Shown: piece by piece, positions 49,103-56,604 of the stretch
How positions within the stretch are numbered: the stretch's first letter is position 1
Layout: each line of letters begins with the position of its first letter
The notes under the pieces: generated by a model
Told to the model about the DNA's origin: nothing
What the model saw: only the letters and a program-made list of their open reading frames with translations
Databases searched by the model: none
Assembly (NCBI RefSeq): GCF_001428805.1
Contig: NZ_LMIS01000001.1
Coordinates: 1,662,976-1,726,975 of the forward strand
Source of the DNA: Aeromicrobium sp. Root236
Lineage (GTDB): Bacteria; Actinomycetota; Actinomycetes; Propionibacteriales; Nocardioidaceae
DNA length: 64,000 nucleotides
Direction: 5' to 3'
Translations under genes and position numbers: made by a program

Positions 49103-49750
49103 ATGCGTACAACTGTGAAGACCTTCGCCGTCACGGCGGCCGTCTCGTTGTCGTTGTTCACCGCGGCGTGCGGCTCGAGCGACAACAAGTCGGAGGATGC
49201 CGCACCCAAGGCGGAGTCCACCAGCTCGGCCGCGGCCGATCCGGCCGCCGACCTCGTCGGTGCCGGCTGTGCCGACTACGCCAAGGCCGTGCCCGAGGGC
49301 AAGGGCTCGGTCAGCGGCATGTCGCAGGACCCGGTCGCGACAGCTGCGAGCAACAACCCGCTGCTGAAGACCCTCGTCAAGGCCGTGTCCGGTCAGCTGA
49401 ACCCCGACGTCAACCTCGTCGACACGCTCAACGGCGACGAGTTCACGGTGTTCGCACCGGTCGACTCGGCGTTCGCCAAGCTGGACGCGAAGACGCTCAA
49501 GACGCTCAGCACCCCCGCGGGCGCGGACACGTTGACGAGCGTCCTGACGTACCACGTGATCCCCGGGCAGATCGCTCCGGCGGACATCGACGGAACGCAC
49601 AAGACCGTCAACGGTGCCGACCTCGAGGTCACCGGTTCGGGCAACGACATCAAGGTCGGCGGCGGCCAGGCCACCGTCATCTGCGGCGGCGTCAAGACCG
49701 CCAACGCGACGGTCTACCTGATCGACAACGTCCTGATGCCCCCCGCCTGA
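49103..49750 (+). CDS. Fasciclin-domain lipoprotein (MPT70/MPT83-like)
   Basis: The 215-residue protein has lipobox T20-A21-A22-C23 and a Ser/Ala-rich linker. One FAS1 domain follows (about residues 75-213) with [15 protein letters not shown] and [14 protein letters not shown], and a final [17 protein letters not shown]83 of M. tuberculosis has the same layout and is a SigK target. The ATG at 49103 has GGAG eight bases upstream. It should be co-transcribed with the molybdopterin gene. Confidence 0.9.
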   Translation: MRTTVKTFAVTAAVSLSLFTAACGSSDNKSEDAAPKAESTSSAAADPAADLVGAGCADYAKAVPEGKGSVSGMSQDPVATAASNNPLLKTLVKAVSGQLNPDVNLVDTLNGDEFTVFAPVDSAFAKLDAKTLKTLSTPAGADTLTSVLTYHVIPGQIAPADIDGTHKTVNGADLEVTGSGNDIKVGGGQATVICGGVKTANATVYLIDNVLMPPA

Positions 49751-49765
49751 CGGATCGCCTCGCGA

Positions 49766-49801
49766 CGATGGGCCGTCTCCCTCACGGGAGGCGGCCCATC
49801 G
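49766..49801. terminator. Terminator after the fasciclin gene
   Basis: A 16-base-pair stem (49766-49781 with 49786-49801, one G-T pair, loop TCAC) lies between the converging fasciclin and DUF1295 genes. Confidence 0.75.
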
Positions 49802-49816
49802 CCATGTCCGGGTGCG

Positions 49817-50602
49817 TCAGCGGCGCGGCGGGAGGGGGAAGAACCCCGACGTGCGCTCCATGTACGCCCGATAGCCGGGGCGCTCCGCCATGTGGCGCTC
49901 GAGGACCCGCTTGCCCGAGCCGAAGGCGAGCAGGTAGACCATGAGCGCCGGCGACAGGATCGTCAGCACGCCGGGCCAGTGCTCCGCGGCGACGAGGAAC
50001 AGGCCGACCCAGACGCAGGCGTCGCCGAAGTAGTTGGGGTGGCGGGTCCAGCCCCACAGGCCACGGTCCATGACCGGGCCCCGGTCGGGATCAGCCTTGT
50101 AGGCCGCGAGCTGCCGGTCGCCGATCCCCTCGAACGCGAGTCCGACGAGCCACAGCAGCACGCCGACGTACCCAAGGACGCCGACGGCGCCGGTGGTCAG
50201 CGAGCCCACCATGACCGGGAGCGCGACGAAGAACGCGATGCCGCACTGCAGGACGTACACGATGAGGACGATGCCCAGCTCGCCCCGGCCCTCGAGCAGC
50301 TTCGCGTACCGCGGGTCCTCCCCGTGACCGCGGCTGCGCAGGCCGATGTGCACGGCGAGCCGCAGTCCCCAGGCGACGGTCATCACGAGGAGCAGCCAAC
50401 GGCGGAGGTCGTGACCGTGGCCGGCCGATCCCGCGAAGGCCGCCACGGCGGCGCAGCAGAACAGCAGACCCCACGCGACGTCGATGACGTTGTGGCGGCC
50501 GATGCGCCTGGCGATCGCGTACGTGACGAGCAGCGTGACCGCGATCGCCGCGGCCGCTCCGATCAGTGTGTGGGCGAGTGCGCTGCCGTCGATCTCGGAC
50601 AT
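49817..50602 (-). CDS. DUF1295 membrane protein (steroid 5-alpha-reductase-like)
   Basis: The 261-residue protein has six to seven membrane helices and the C-terminal signature GLWGWTRHPNYFGDACVW shared with sterol reductases and isoprenylcysteine methyltransferases. Its role is unknown; reduction of a lipid double bond is the usual guess. GGAG lies six bases before the ATG at 50602. It overlaps the DUF1365 gene by 40 bases. In M. tuberculosis the equivalent gene (Rv0446c, from memory) lies beside sigK. Confidence 0.85.
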   Translation of the reverse strand: MSEIDGSALAHTLIGAAAAIAVTLLVTYAIARRIGRHNVIDVAWGLLFCCAAVAAFAGSAGHGHDLRRWLLLVMTVAWGLRLAVHIGLRSRGHGEDPRYAKLLEGRGELGIVLIVYVLQCGIAFFVALPVMVGSLTTGAVGVLGYVGVLLWLVGLAFEGIGDRQLAAYKADPDRGPVMDRGLWGWTRHPNYFGDACVWVGLFLVAAEHWPGVLTILSPALMVYLLAFGSGKRVLERHMAERPGYRAYMERTSGFFPLPPRR

Positions 50603-51327
50603 GGTTGACTCCTGGTCAGGTCGTCGGGTTGGTGGTCGGGACGCGGCGCAGGCCGCAGGCCCTTGAGGAACAGCCGGATGCCATGGACGCGGATCATCAG
50701 GTCGACGGTCCCGTTGGCCCACGGCTTGCGCAACGCGGAGGCGAGCCGGGCGTCAGCGCGTCGGGTGCCCCGCATCGTCGCGACGAAAGGGGCGCGATCG
50801 GGCCGGCGGAGCGTCACGGTGACCGCGAGCTCCGCACCGGGAGCCGGGACGACGAGCTCGTAGCTCCCGTCGACGCCGTGGAACGGCGACACGTAGAACG
50901 TCTTGTCGGTCGTCGCGCGCCCGTTCGCGGCGGGCTCCAGCAAATAGCAGCGCCGGCCGCCGTACGTGTTGCGGACCTCGGCCACGACGTGGGTGAGGGT
51001 GCCGTCGCCGTCGTGGCAGTAGAAGAGGCTGAGCGGGTTGAAGACATGGCCGAGCACCCGCGGGCTCGCGAGCATACGGACGGTCACCGGCGGTTGGACG
51101 CCGCGCTCGGCGAGCCAGTGGTCGACGTTGCCGCGCAGCGAGCGGGCCGGGTCACCCAGGTGGTCGCGGGAGCTGAAGGAGCACAGCCTCCGCAGTGGCC
51201 CGGCGAGCCGCGGCACGTCGTCGAGGTCGACGAGCCAGGTGCGGCCGCGGTTCGTGAAGGCGTACTCGAACCCGTCACGCCGGCGGTGGCCGATCGTGAC
51301 GTCGTAGCTCGCGAGCGCCTCGCTCAC
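50563..51327 (-). CDS. DUF1365 family protein
   Basis: The 254-residue protein has the DUF1365 hallmarks VLGHVFNPLSLFYCHD, EVRNTYGGRRCYLL and YVSPFHGVDGSY. Function is unknown, but it accompanies COG2907 flavoproteins in many genomes. The GTG at 51327 overlaps the COG2907 stop (GTGA). The last 40 bases overlap DUF1295, and the extreme C-terminus (about residues 230-254) is low-complexity, as if extended by loss of an original stop or of an intervening gene. Confidence 0.87.
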   Translation of the reverse strand: MSEALASYDVTIGHRRRDGFEYAFTNRGRTWLVDLDDVPRLAGPLRRLCSFSSRDHLGDPARSLRGNVDHWLAERGVQPPVTVRMLASPRVLGHVFNPLSLFYCHDGDGTLTHVVAEVRNTYGGRRCYLLEPAANGRATTDKTFYVSPFHGVDGSYELVVPAPGAELAVTVTLRRPDRAPFVATMRGTRRADARLASALRKPWANGTVDLMIRVHGIRLFLKGLRPAPRPDHQPDDLTRSQPCPRSTAAHSPTH

Positions 51328-52586
51328 CAAGTGGCACCCAGGCTCTTCGCCGCGGCGACGCCCGAGCGGCAGCCGTCCTCGTGGAATCCCCAGCCGTGGT
51401 ACGCCCCGGCGTAGGCGATGACGCCGTCGTTGAGCGCCGGCAGGTCGGCGCGCGTGGCGACCGACTCGGGGGTGAAGACCGGGTGCTCGTAGAGCATCGA
51501 CGCGATCTCGTGGCCGGGATCGACCGGCTCGTCGCCGTTGAGCGTGACGAGATAGCGCGACCGGCCCGGCAGCCTCTGCAGGCGCGTCATGTCGTACGTG
51601 ACGTTGACCTGGTCACCCGCGGCCTCGCACGTCGGCATCTGGTAGTTCCAGGCGGCCTGGGCCCGGGGCAACGGCGGGAGGACCGAGGCGTCGGTGTGCA
51701 GCGCGACGCGGTTCTTCGAGTACGTCCAGGCGCCCAGCGCGGCGGACTCGGCCGTGGTGGGCTCGGCCAGCATCCGGAGCGCCTGGTCAGGATGCGTCGC
51801 GATGACGACGGCGTCGAACTCCGCCGCCTGGTTGTCGGCGTCGATGATCCTGACGCCCTGGCCGGTCCGGGTGACGGAGACGACGGGAGACAGCAGGTTG
51901 ACTGCCGAGAGCTGCTTGCCGACCTTCTCCACGTAGCTCGCCGATCCTCCGGTGACGGTCCGCCAAGGGTGCGAGCCGCGTACGGACAGCATGCCGTGGT
52001 TGGCGAGGAACTCGAACAGGTAGCGCGCCGGATAGGTGCCGGCCTCGGCCGGGGCGCACGACCAGACGCACGCCACCATGGGCACCACGAAGTGGGTGCG
52101 GAAGTAGCGGCTGAACCGGCCCTCCGCCAGGAACTCGTCGAGGGTCATCTCCACCGAGGCGGTCTCGGCGAGGTGCCGCCGGGCGCGGCGGTGGAAGCGC
52201 TTGACCTCGGTCAGCAGGTAGAGGAAGCGCGGCTTCGCCGCGTTGCGGAGCGTCGGGAAGAGTCCGCTCGCGCCGAGCGCTCCGGCGTACTGCAGCCCAC
52301 ATCCGCCGCAGCGGATCGACATGCTCATCTCGGACTCCTGCGTCTCGACGCCGAGCTCGTCGAACAGGCGGGTCAGGTTCGGGTACGTCTGCCGGTTGTG
52401 CACGATGAAGCCGCTGTCGACGTTGAGGGACCGGCCGTCAGGATCGAGCAGCTCGTGTGTGTGGGCATGTCCCCCGAGCCGCCCGTCCGCCTCGTACATC
52501 GTGACGTCGGCGACGCGTTGGAGGAGGTAGGCGGCGGTGAGGCCCGCCACCCCGCTCCCGATGACGGCGACCTGTCGTCTGCCCAT
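51324..52586 (-). CDS. COG2907 FAD-dependent amine oxidase-like protein
   Basis: The 420-residue flavoprotein begins with the dinucleotide-binding motif VIGSGVAGLTAAYLL and MYEADGRLGGHAHT. It contains VDSGFIVHNRQTYPNL and ends with YAGAYHGWGFHEDG, all typical of COG2907. The family is linked to lipid modification because it sits beside cyclopropane synthase-like genes, but the reaction is unproven. A GGGAG site lies six bases before the ATG. A SigK-type promoter lies upstream at 52625-52654. It heads an operon with DUF1365 and DUF1295. Confidence 0.88.
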   Translation of the reverse strand: MGRRQVAVIGSGVAGLTAAYLLQRVADVTMYEADGRLGGHAHTHELLDPDGRSLNVDSGFIVHNRQTYPNLTRLFDELGVETQESEMSMSIRCGGCGLQYAGALGASGLFPTLRNAAKPRFLYLLTEVKRFHRRARRHLAETASVEMTLDEFLAEGRFSRYFRTHFVVPMVACVWSCAPAEAGTYPARYLFEFLANHGMLSVRGSHPWRTVTGGSASYVEKVGKQLSAVNLLSPVVSVTRTGQGVRIIDADNQAAEFDAVVIATHPDQALRMLAEPTTAESAALGAWTYSKNRVALHTDASVLPPLPRAQAAWNYQMPTCEAAGDQVNVTYDMTRLQRLPGRSRYLVTLNGDEPVDPGHEIASMLYEHPVFTPESVATRADLPALNDGVIAYAGAYHGWGFHEDGCRSGVAAAKSLGATW

Positions 52587-52590
52587 GGTG

Positions 52591-52635
52591 AACTCCCTGC
52601 TCCGATTGACCGGTACTACAGGGAGTTCGGAGCAG
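52591..52635. repeat. Interleaved inverted repeats around the COG2907 start region
   Basis: AACTCCCTG (52591-52599) is inverted at 52619-52627. CTGCTCCG (52597-52604) is inverted at 52628-52635. The upstream arms overlap the SigK-type -10 element, so a DNA-binding role is more likely than an RNA switch. Confidence 0.4.
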
Positions 52636-52654
52636 GTGGGCGTACGGATTGGTC
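52625..52654 (-). promoter_or_regulatory. SigK-type promoter of the COG2907-DUF1365-DUF1295 operon
   Basis: On the minus strand GACCAATCC (52646-52654), 16 bases, then CGAAC (52625-52629). It is identical in both elements to the site before the molybdopterin oxidoreductase. The start point would be about 30 bases before the ATG. Confidence 0.7.
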
Positions 52655-52660
52655 AGCGGT

Positions 52661-53362
52661 TCACACCGGGACGTCGAGGACCGGTGCCGTCGTCGGCTTG
52701 TCGGAGCCACCGCTCGGCTCGACCGTCACCGCGAGCTGGTCCGCGCTGGCCAGGTCCTTCATGATCATCTCGCCCGATCGCGAGAACGTGCCCTGCGACT
52801 CTGCCTTGGCGCTCTTGATGAGCCACACCTGGTAGACCTTGCCGTCGGCGAGGGCCGGCAGGTCGCGGGCAACGACCACGGCGGCGTCACGCTTCTTGGA
52901 CGTCACGAGGCGAACCGTCCCCCCGTTGGGGAAGTCCTGCGCCGACGTGGCGGCGTCGGCCGCGCCGAGCACGGACGTGATGGCGTCGATCCGCTGCTCG
53001 CGGTCCTGGACCCGGTCACGCTCGACGAGGTAGCCCCCACCGCCGGCGGCGGCCAGCACGAGGGCGGCCGCCGCGACGAGCTGCGGCAGCCTGCGTCGGA
53101 GCCCGGTGCGAGCGCTCAGCGAGGTGACGATCGGCCGGTCCTGCGGGACCGACCCGATCGCGGACAGCAGTCGCTCGCGGAGGGCGGCAGGCGGTTCCTG
53201 ACTCTGCGCCTCACCGAGCCGTGTCGCGGTCTCCTGCAGACCCCCGAGCTCAGCGCTGCAGTCGGGACAGTGCTCGAGGTGCGCCTCGAACCGGTTGCGT
53301 TCGTCGGGATCGAGCGCGTCGAGGACGTACGGTGCGAGAAGAGAGTGCAGGTCGGTGGTCAT
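52661..53362 (-). CDS. rskA: RskA-like anti-sigma factor with zinc motif
   Basis: The 233-residue protein has a cytoplasmic anti-sigma domain with the zinc motif H28-x3-C32-x2-C35. One membrane helix follows (about residues 93-113, LPQLVAAAALVLAAAGGGG). The extracytoplasmic RskA domain contains KVYQVWLIKSAKAESQGTF. It should hold SigK at the membrane until regulated proteolysis. The ATG overlaps the sigK stop (ATGA). From memory, M. tuberculosis RskA lacks this zinc motif, so the anti-sigma domain here may be more like classic ZAS proteins. Confidence 0.88.
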   Translation of the reverse strand: MTTDLHSLLAPYVLDALDPDERNRFEAHLEHCPDCSAELGGLQETATRLGEAQSQEPPAALRERLLSAIGSVPQDRPIVTSLSARTGLRRRLPQLVAAAALVLAAAGGGGYLVERDRVQDREQRIDAITSVLGAADAATSAQDFPNGGTVRLVTSKKRDAAVVVARDLPALADGKVYQVWLIKSAKAESQGTFSRSGEMIMKDLASADQLAVTVEPSGGSDKPTTAPVLDVPV

Positions 53363-53955
53363 GCCGGAACTCCGATGCAGTCGCGCAGGCGGACGAGGCC
53401 GTCGCGGATCCGGGTCTTGATGGTGGCGGGGTTGACGTCGAGGACCTGTGCCACCTCGGCGTACGTGTGGCCGTTGTAGTAGGCCAGGTTGACGGCCTCG
53501 CGCTGGAGCTCGGTGAGCCCTTCGAGGCAGCGGCGCACCTGTTCGTGCTCGAGCGTCGCGCTCACGGTCTCCTCGACCTCGTCGTAGTCCGGGCCGTTCG
53601 ACCAGTCGTAGCTGTTCTCGCGGTTGGTCGCCGCCTGATCGTGCCGGACGGCGTCGACAGCGCGCCGGTGGGCAAGCGTCATGACCCAACCACGTGCGCT
53701 CCCCCGCACCGGGTCGAACCGTGCTGCCGACTGCCAGACCTGGATGAAGACCTCTTGGGCGATCTCCTCGGCCCGTGCCGGATCGCGCACGACCCGGCGC
53801 GCCATTCCGTAGACCGAGGCGCCGAGCAGGTCATAGACGGCGACAAAGGCCTGCTCGTCACCGCGCCCCACACGGACGAGCAGCTCAGCGGCATCGCCCG
53901 CCGGCTCGTCGGACGACGCGTCGGCGAGGCGCAGGTGCGCGGCGCTGCGGGTCAC
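53359..53955 (-). CDS. sigK: ECF sigma factor SigK
   Basis: The 198-residue protein has sigma-2 (RDPARAEEIAQEVFIQVW, GWVMTLAHRRAVD) and sigma-4 (LQREAVNLAYYNGHTYAEVA) regions. Its only two cysteines, C143 and C193, lie 50 residues apart in sigma-4, matching the disulfide pair I recall for M. tuberculosis SigK (C133/C183). The GTG at 53955 is chosen, with GGAGAG four bases upstream. An in-frame ATG at 53991 overlaps the -10 element of the SigK-type promoter and so would not be transcribed from it. The neighbouring operons carry the same promoter motif. Confidence 0.9.
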   Translation of the reverse strand: MTRSAAHLRLADASSDEPAGDAAELLVRVGRGDEQAFVAVYDLLGASVYGMARRVVRDPARAEEIAQEVFIQVWQSAARFDPVRGSARGWVMTLAHRRAVDAVRHDQAATNRENSYDWSNGPDYDEVEETVSATLEHEQVRRCLEGLTELQREAVNLAYYNGHTYAEVAQVLDVNPATIKTRIRDGLVRLRDCIGVPA

Positions 53956-53989
53956 GTGGCTCTCCGATCGGAATGGCTTCTTGCCAATC

Positions 53990-54019
53990 ATTCGAAGCTG
54001 CCTCCGTCGCGGATGGGTC
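53990..54019 (-). promoter_or_regulatory. SigK-type autoregulatory promoter of sigK-rskA
   Basis: On the minus strand GACCCATCC (54011-54019), 16 bases, then CGAAT (53990-53994). The elements fit the CCATCC...CGAAT SigK consensus that I recall for mycobacteria. Confidence 0.72.
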
Positions 54020-54082
54020 GCACGCGCACCTTTTGTGCGGGCCCGCGCCTGCATCATCGCACTCGCGGGGTCCTGCCGCGCC

Positions 54083-54808
54083 TCACGAGCGGTGACGGGC
54101 CAGGAACTCCGCGGTGCGCGCGCTCTTGGGCGCCGTGAACAGCTGCTCCGGCGGACCGGACTCCTCGATGCGCCCGTCGGCCATGAAGACGATGCGGTCG
54201 GCCACCTCGCGGGCGAACGCCATCTCGTGCGTCGCCATGACGATGGTCATCCCCTCGGTCCGCAGGTCACGGATGACGTCCAGCACCTCGCCGACCAGCA
54301 TCGGGTCGAGCGCCGAGGTGATCTCGTCGAGCAGGAGGACCTCGGGCCGCATCGCGATCGCGCGTACGAGCGCGACCCGCTGCTGCTGGCCTCCGGAAAG
54401 GGCGTCGGGGTAGGCCCCGGCGCGGTCCTCGAGGCCGATCCGGGCCAGGAGCCGGTGCGCGTCGGCCACGGCCTCGGCACGACTCCGCCCACCGGCCTTG
54501 ACCGGAGCCAGGACGATGTTGTCGAGCACGGTCTTGTGCGGGAACAGGTTGTAGGCCTGGAAGACGATGCCGATCCGGCGCCGGATCGCGTCGACGTCGA
54601 CGCGCGGATCGGTGATCTCGGCATCGCCGAGCCAGATGTCACCGTCGTCGACCTGCTCCAACAGGTTGAGGCAGCGCAGGAGCGTCGACTTCCCCGAACC
54701 GGAAGCCCCGATGAGGCAGACGACCTCGCCCTCGGCGACCTCGAGGTCGATGCCCTTGAGCACCTCGGTGCCGTTGAACGACTTGCGGACCGCCTCAGCC
54801 CTCAGCAC
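54083..54808 (-). CDS. Polar amino acid ABC transporter ATPase
   Basis: The 241-residue ATPase has Walker A GASGSGKS (about residues 34-41), the Q-loop, signature LSGGQQQR and Walker B VLLLDEITSALDP, and ends HRS. It belongs to the GlnQ/HisP group. The GTG start has GAGGAG six bases upstream. It follows the permease by ten bases. Substrate is not determined; amino acids are typical. Confidence 0.93.
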   Translation of the reverse strand: MLRAEAVRKSFNGTEVLKGIDLEVAEGEVVCLIGASGSGKSTLLRCLNLLEQVDDGDIWLGDAEITDPRVDVDAIRRRIGIVFQAYNLFPHKTVLDNIVLAPVKAGGRSRAEAVADAHRLLARIGLEDRAGAYPDALSGGQQQRVALVRAIAMRPEVLLLDEITSALDPMLVGEVLDVIRDLRTEGMTIVMATHEMAFAREVADRIVFMADGRIEESGPPEQLFTAPKSARTAEFLARHRS

Positions 54809-54818
54809 GGCGCGCTCC

Positions 54819-55658
54819 TCATGTGATCAGTCCGTTCTCGCGGCGCAGCGACCGCACCGTCAGGTAGTCGGTGAACCGTGCCAACGGGACCGTCGCGGCG
54901 ATGAAGAACGCGGCCGCCACGACATACGGCGTGAAGATGAAGTCCTTTCCCGAGATGACCTGCGCGGCTCGGAGCGACTCGACGAGACCGATCGTCGACA
55001 GCAGCGCGGTGTCCTTCTGCAGCGAGACGAAGTCGTTGAGCAGCGGCGGAGCGACCCGGCGCAGCGCCTGCGGCAGCACGACGTGGCGCATCGTCTGGCC
55101 GTACGTCATGCCCAGCGCGCGGCCGCTGGCCCACTGGGTCGGGTGGATCGACAGGATGCCGGCGCGGATGACCTCGGCGACGTACGCGCCATAGCTCAGA
55201 GTCAGGGCGACGACGCCGAGCCAGAACAGGCTGGTGGGCATGCCGGTCAGGTTGAGTGCCGGGACGCCGAAGCCGACCAGCAGCACGATCAACAGCGTGG
55301 GCGTTCCGCGGAAGACGTCGGCGTAGAGCACGGCCAGCAGCTTGATCGGCGCGAGGGCCGGCGCCGGGACGACGCGGATGATCGCCACCACGACACCCAC
55401 GACCAGCACGAACACCTCGACGACCATGAACAGCCGGATGTTGAGCCAGAACGACCGGGCGACCTCGGGGAAGGCGCTCTTGGCGTCGGGCCACCAGAAG
55501 TAGGTGCGGTGCACCCGGTCCCAGCCCGGCGAGCTGCCCACGACGTAGACCAGCAGACCGATCACGACGAGCGTCGACACCGCCGCCACCGCACCCCGGG
55601 TGAGGGTGCGGCGACGGCGGTAGCGGTCGCGTTCGAACTGGCGCTCGCTCGGTGTCAC
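54819..55658 (-). CDS. Polar amino acid ABC transporter permease
   Basis: The 279-residue permease has a basic N-terminus, an extra first helix (about residues 22-42) and the BPD_transp_1 domain. The EAA-like loop ASGRALGMTYGQTMRHVVLPQ lies near residue 190. The GTG overlaps the binding-protein stop (GTGA). A much longer upstream frame runs antisense-like through the binding protein in another frame and is rejected. Confidence 0.9.
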   Translation of the reverse strand: MTPSERQFERDRYRRRRTLTRGAVAAVSTLVVIGLLVYVVGSSPGWDRVHRTYFWWPDAKSAFPEVARSFWLNIRLFMVVEVFVLVVGVVVAIIRVVPAPALAPIKLLAVLYADVFRGTPTLLIVLLVGFGVPALNLTGMPTSLFWLGVVALTLSYGAYVAEVIRAGILSIHPTQWASGRALGMTYGQTMRHVVLPQALRRVAPPLLNDFVSLQKDTALLSTIGLVESLRAAQVISGKDFIFTPYVVAAAFFIAATVPLARFTDYLTVRSLRRENGLIT

Positions 55659-56530
55659 TTCAGCTCGGGGACGTCGGTCGCCTGGTTGAGCCACTTCTTC
55701 TCGAGGCGGTCCAGCGTGCCGTCCTTGCCCAGTGCATCGACGGCGGCGCTGACGCACGGTGTCAGCTTGCTGCCCTTGGACAGCAGCAGGCCGAACGTGT
55801 CCTGCTTGCCCTTGGTCGGCTGGAACTGCCCGACGATCGTGCCGCCATCGATCTCGGCCGACGTCAGGTAGTAGGCCGTCGGGAGGTCGGCGACGATCGC
55901 GTCGACCTGCTTGTTCTGCAGCGCCTGCGCCGCCTTGGACGTGTCGTCGTAGACCAGCGGCTTGGCGGTGGGCTTGATCTGGTTGCTGATCGCGTCGAGT
56001 GAGGTCGTGGCGATCTGGGCGCCGAGCTTGGCGTCCTTGAGGTCGGCCAGGCTCGTGGCGCCGGCGTACTTCGAGCCCTTGAGCGTGATGATCGCCTGGG
56101 CCGCGGAGTAGTAGGGCGTCGAGAAGTCGACGGCCTTGGCGCGCTTCGGCAAGATCGAGAACTGGTTGATGTCGAAGTCGAAGGGCTTCTTGCCGGGCTG
56201 GATCACCTGGTTGAAGCCCGCCTTGACCCATGTCACCTTGCCGTTCGCGAAGCCGAGCTTGTCGGCCACGGCGTACGCCACGGCGGACTCGAAGCCCTTG
56301 CCGTTGGACGGGTCGTTGTCGCTGAACCACGGGTCGTACGCCGGGTCGTCGGTCGCGATCGTCAGCGTGCCGGGCTTGACCAGCGGCAGGGTCGCCGGCT
56401 TGCAGTCGGCGAGGGCGGAGGCGCTCTTGGGCTTGGCGTCGCCTTCGGAGTCGGCGGGGGCGCACGCGGAGGTCAGGACGAGCGCCGCGGCGGCGATGGC
56501 GGTCAGACCGCGGTAGGGGGTGAACTTCAT
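55655..56530 (-). CDS. Polar amino acid ABC transporter substrate-binding lipoprotein
   Basis: The 291-residue protein has lipobox T20-S21-A22-C23 and a family 3 solute-binding fold (GKGFESAVAYAVADKLGF; FDFDINQFSILPKRAKAVDFSTPYY appears as two adjacent motifs near residues 115-140). The ATG has no Shine-Dalgarno sequence. TACGCT (56537-56542) ends six bases before it, suggesting a leaderless mRNA. The order is binding protein, permease, ATPase. Confidence 0.9.
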   Translation of the reverse strand: MKFTPYRGLTAIAAAALVLTSACAPADSEGDAKPKSASALADCKPATLPLVKPGTLTIATDDPAYDPWFSDNDPSNGKGFESAVAYAVADKLGFANGKVTWVKAGFNQVIQPGKKPFDFDINQFSILPKRAKAVDFSTPYYSAAQAIITLKGSKYAGATSLADLKDAKLGAQIATTSLDAISNQIKPTAKPLVYDDTSKAAQALQNKQVDAIVADLPTAYYLTSAEIDGGTIVGQFQPTKGKQDTFGLLLSKGSKLTPCVSAAVDALGKDGTLDRLEKKWLNQATDVPELK

Positions 56531-56604
56531 GGGAGAAGCGTAGGGCCAGTGCGCAATAGGTCTGGACAAATCTCACCCCTCGAGGTGTGGTCCTGGTCGC
56601 ACCG

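Noticed and set aside
52591..52635. RNA pseudoknot or translational switch in the COG2907 leader
   Set aside because: The upstream arms overlap the promoter -10 region, so they would mostly not be in the transcript; a DNA role fits better.
53959..54057. Longer SigK N-terminus starting at 53991 or 54057
   Set aside because: Both starts lie at or upstream of the SigK-type -10 element, and the added residues do not resemble a sigma factor.
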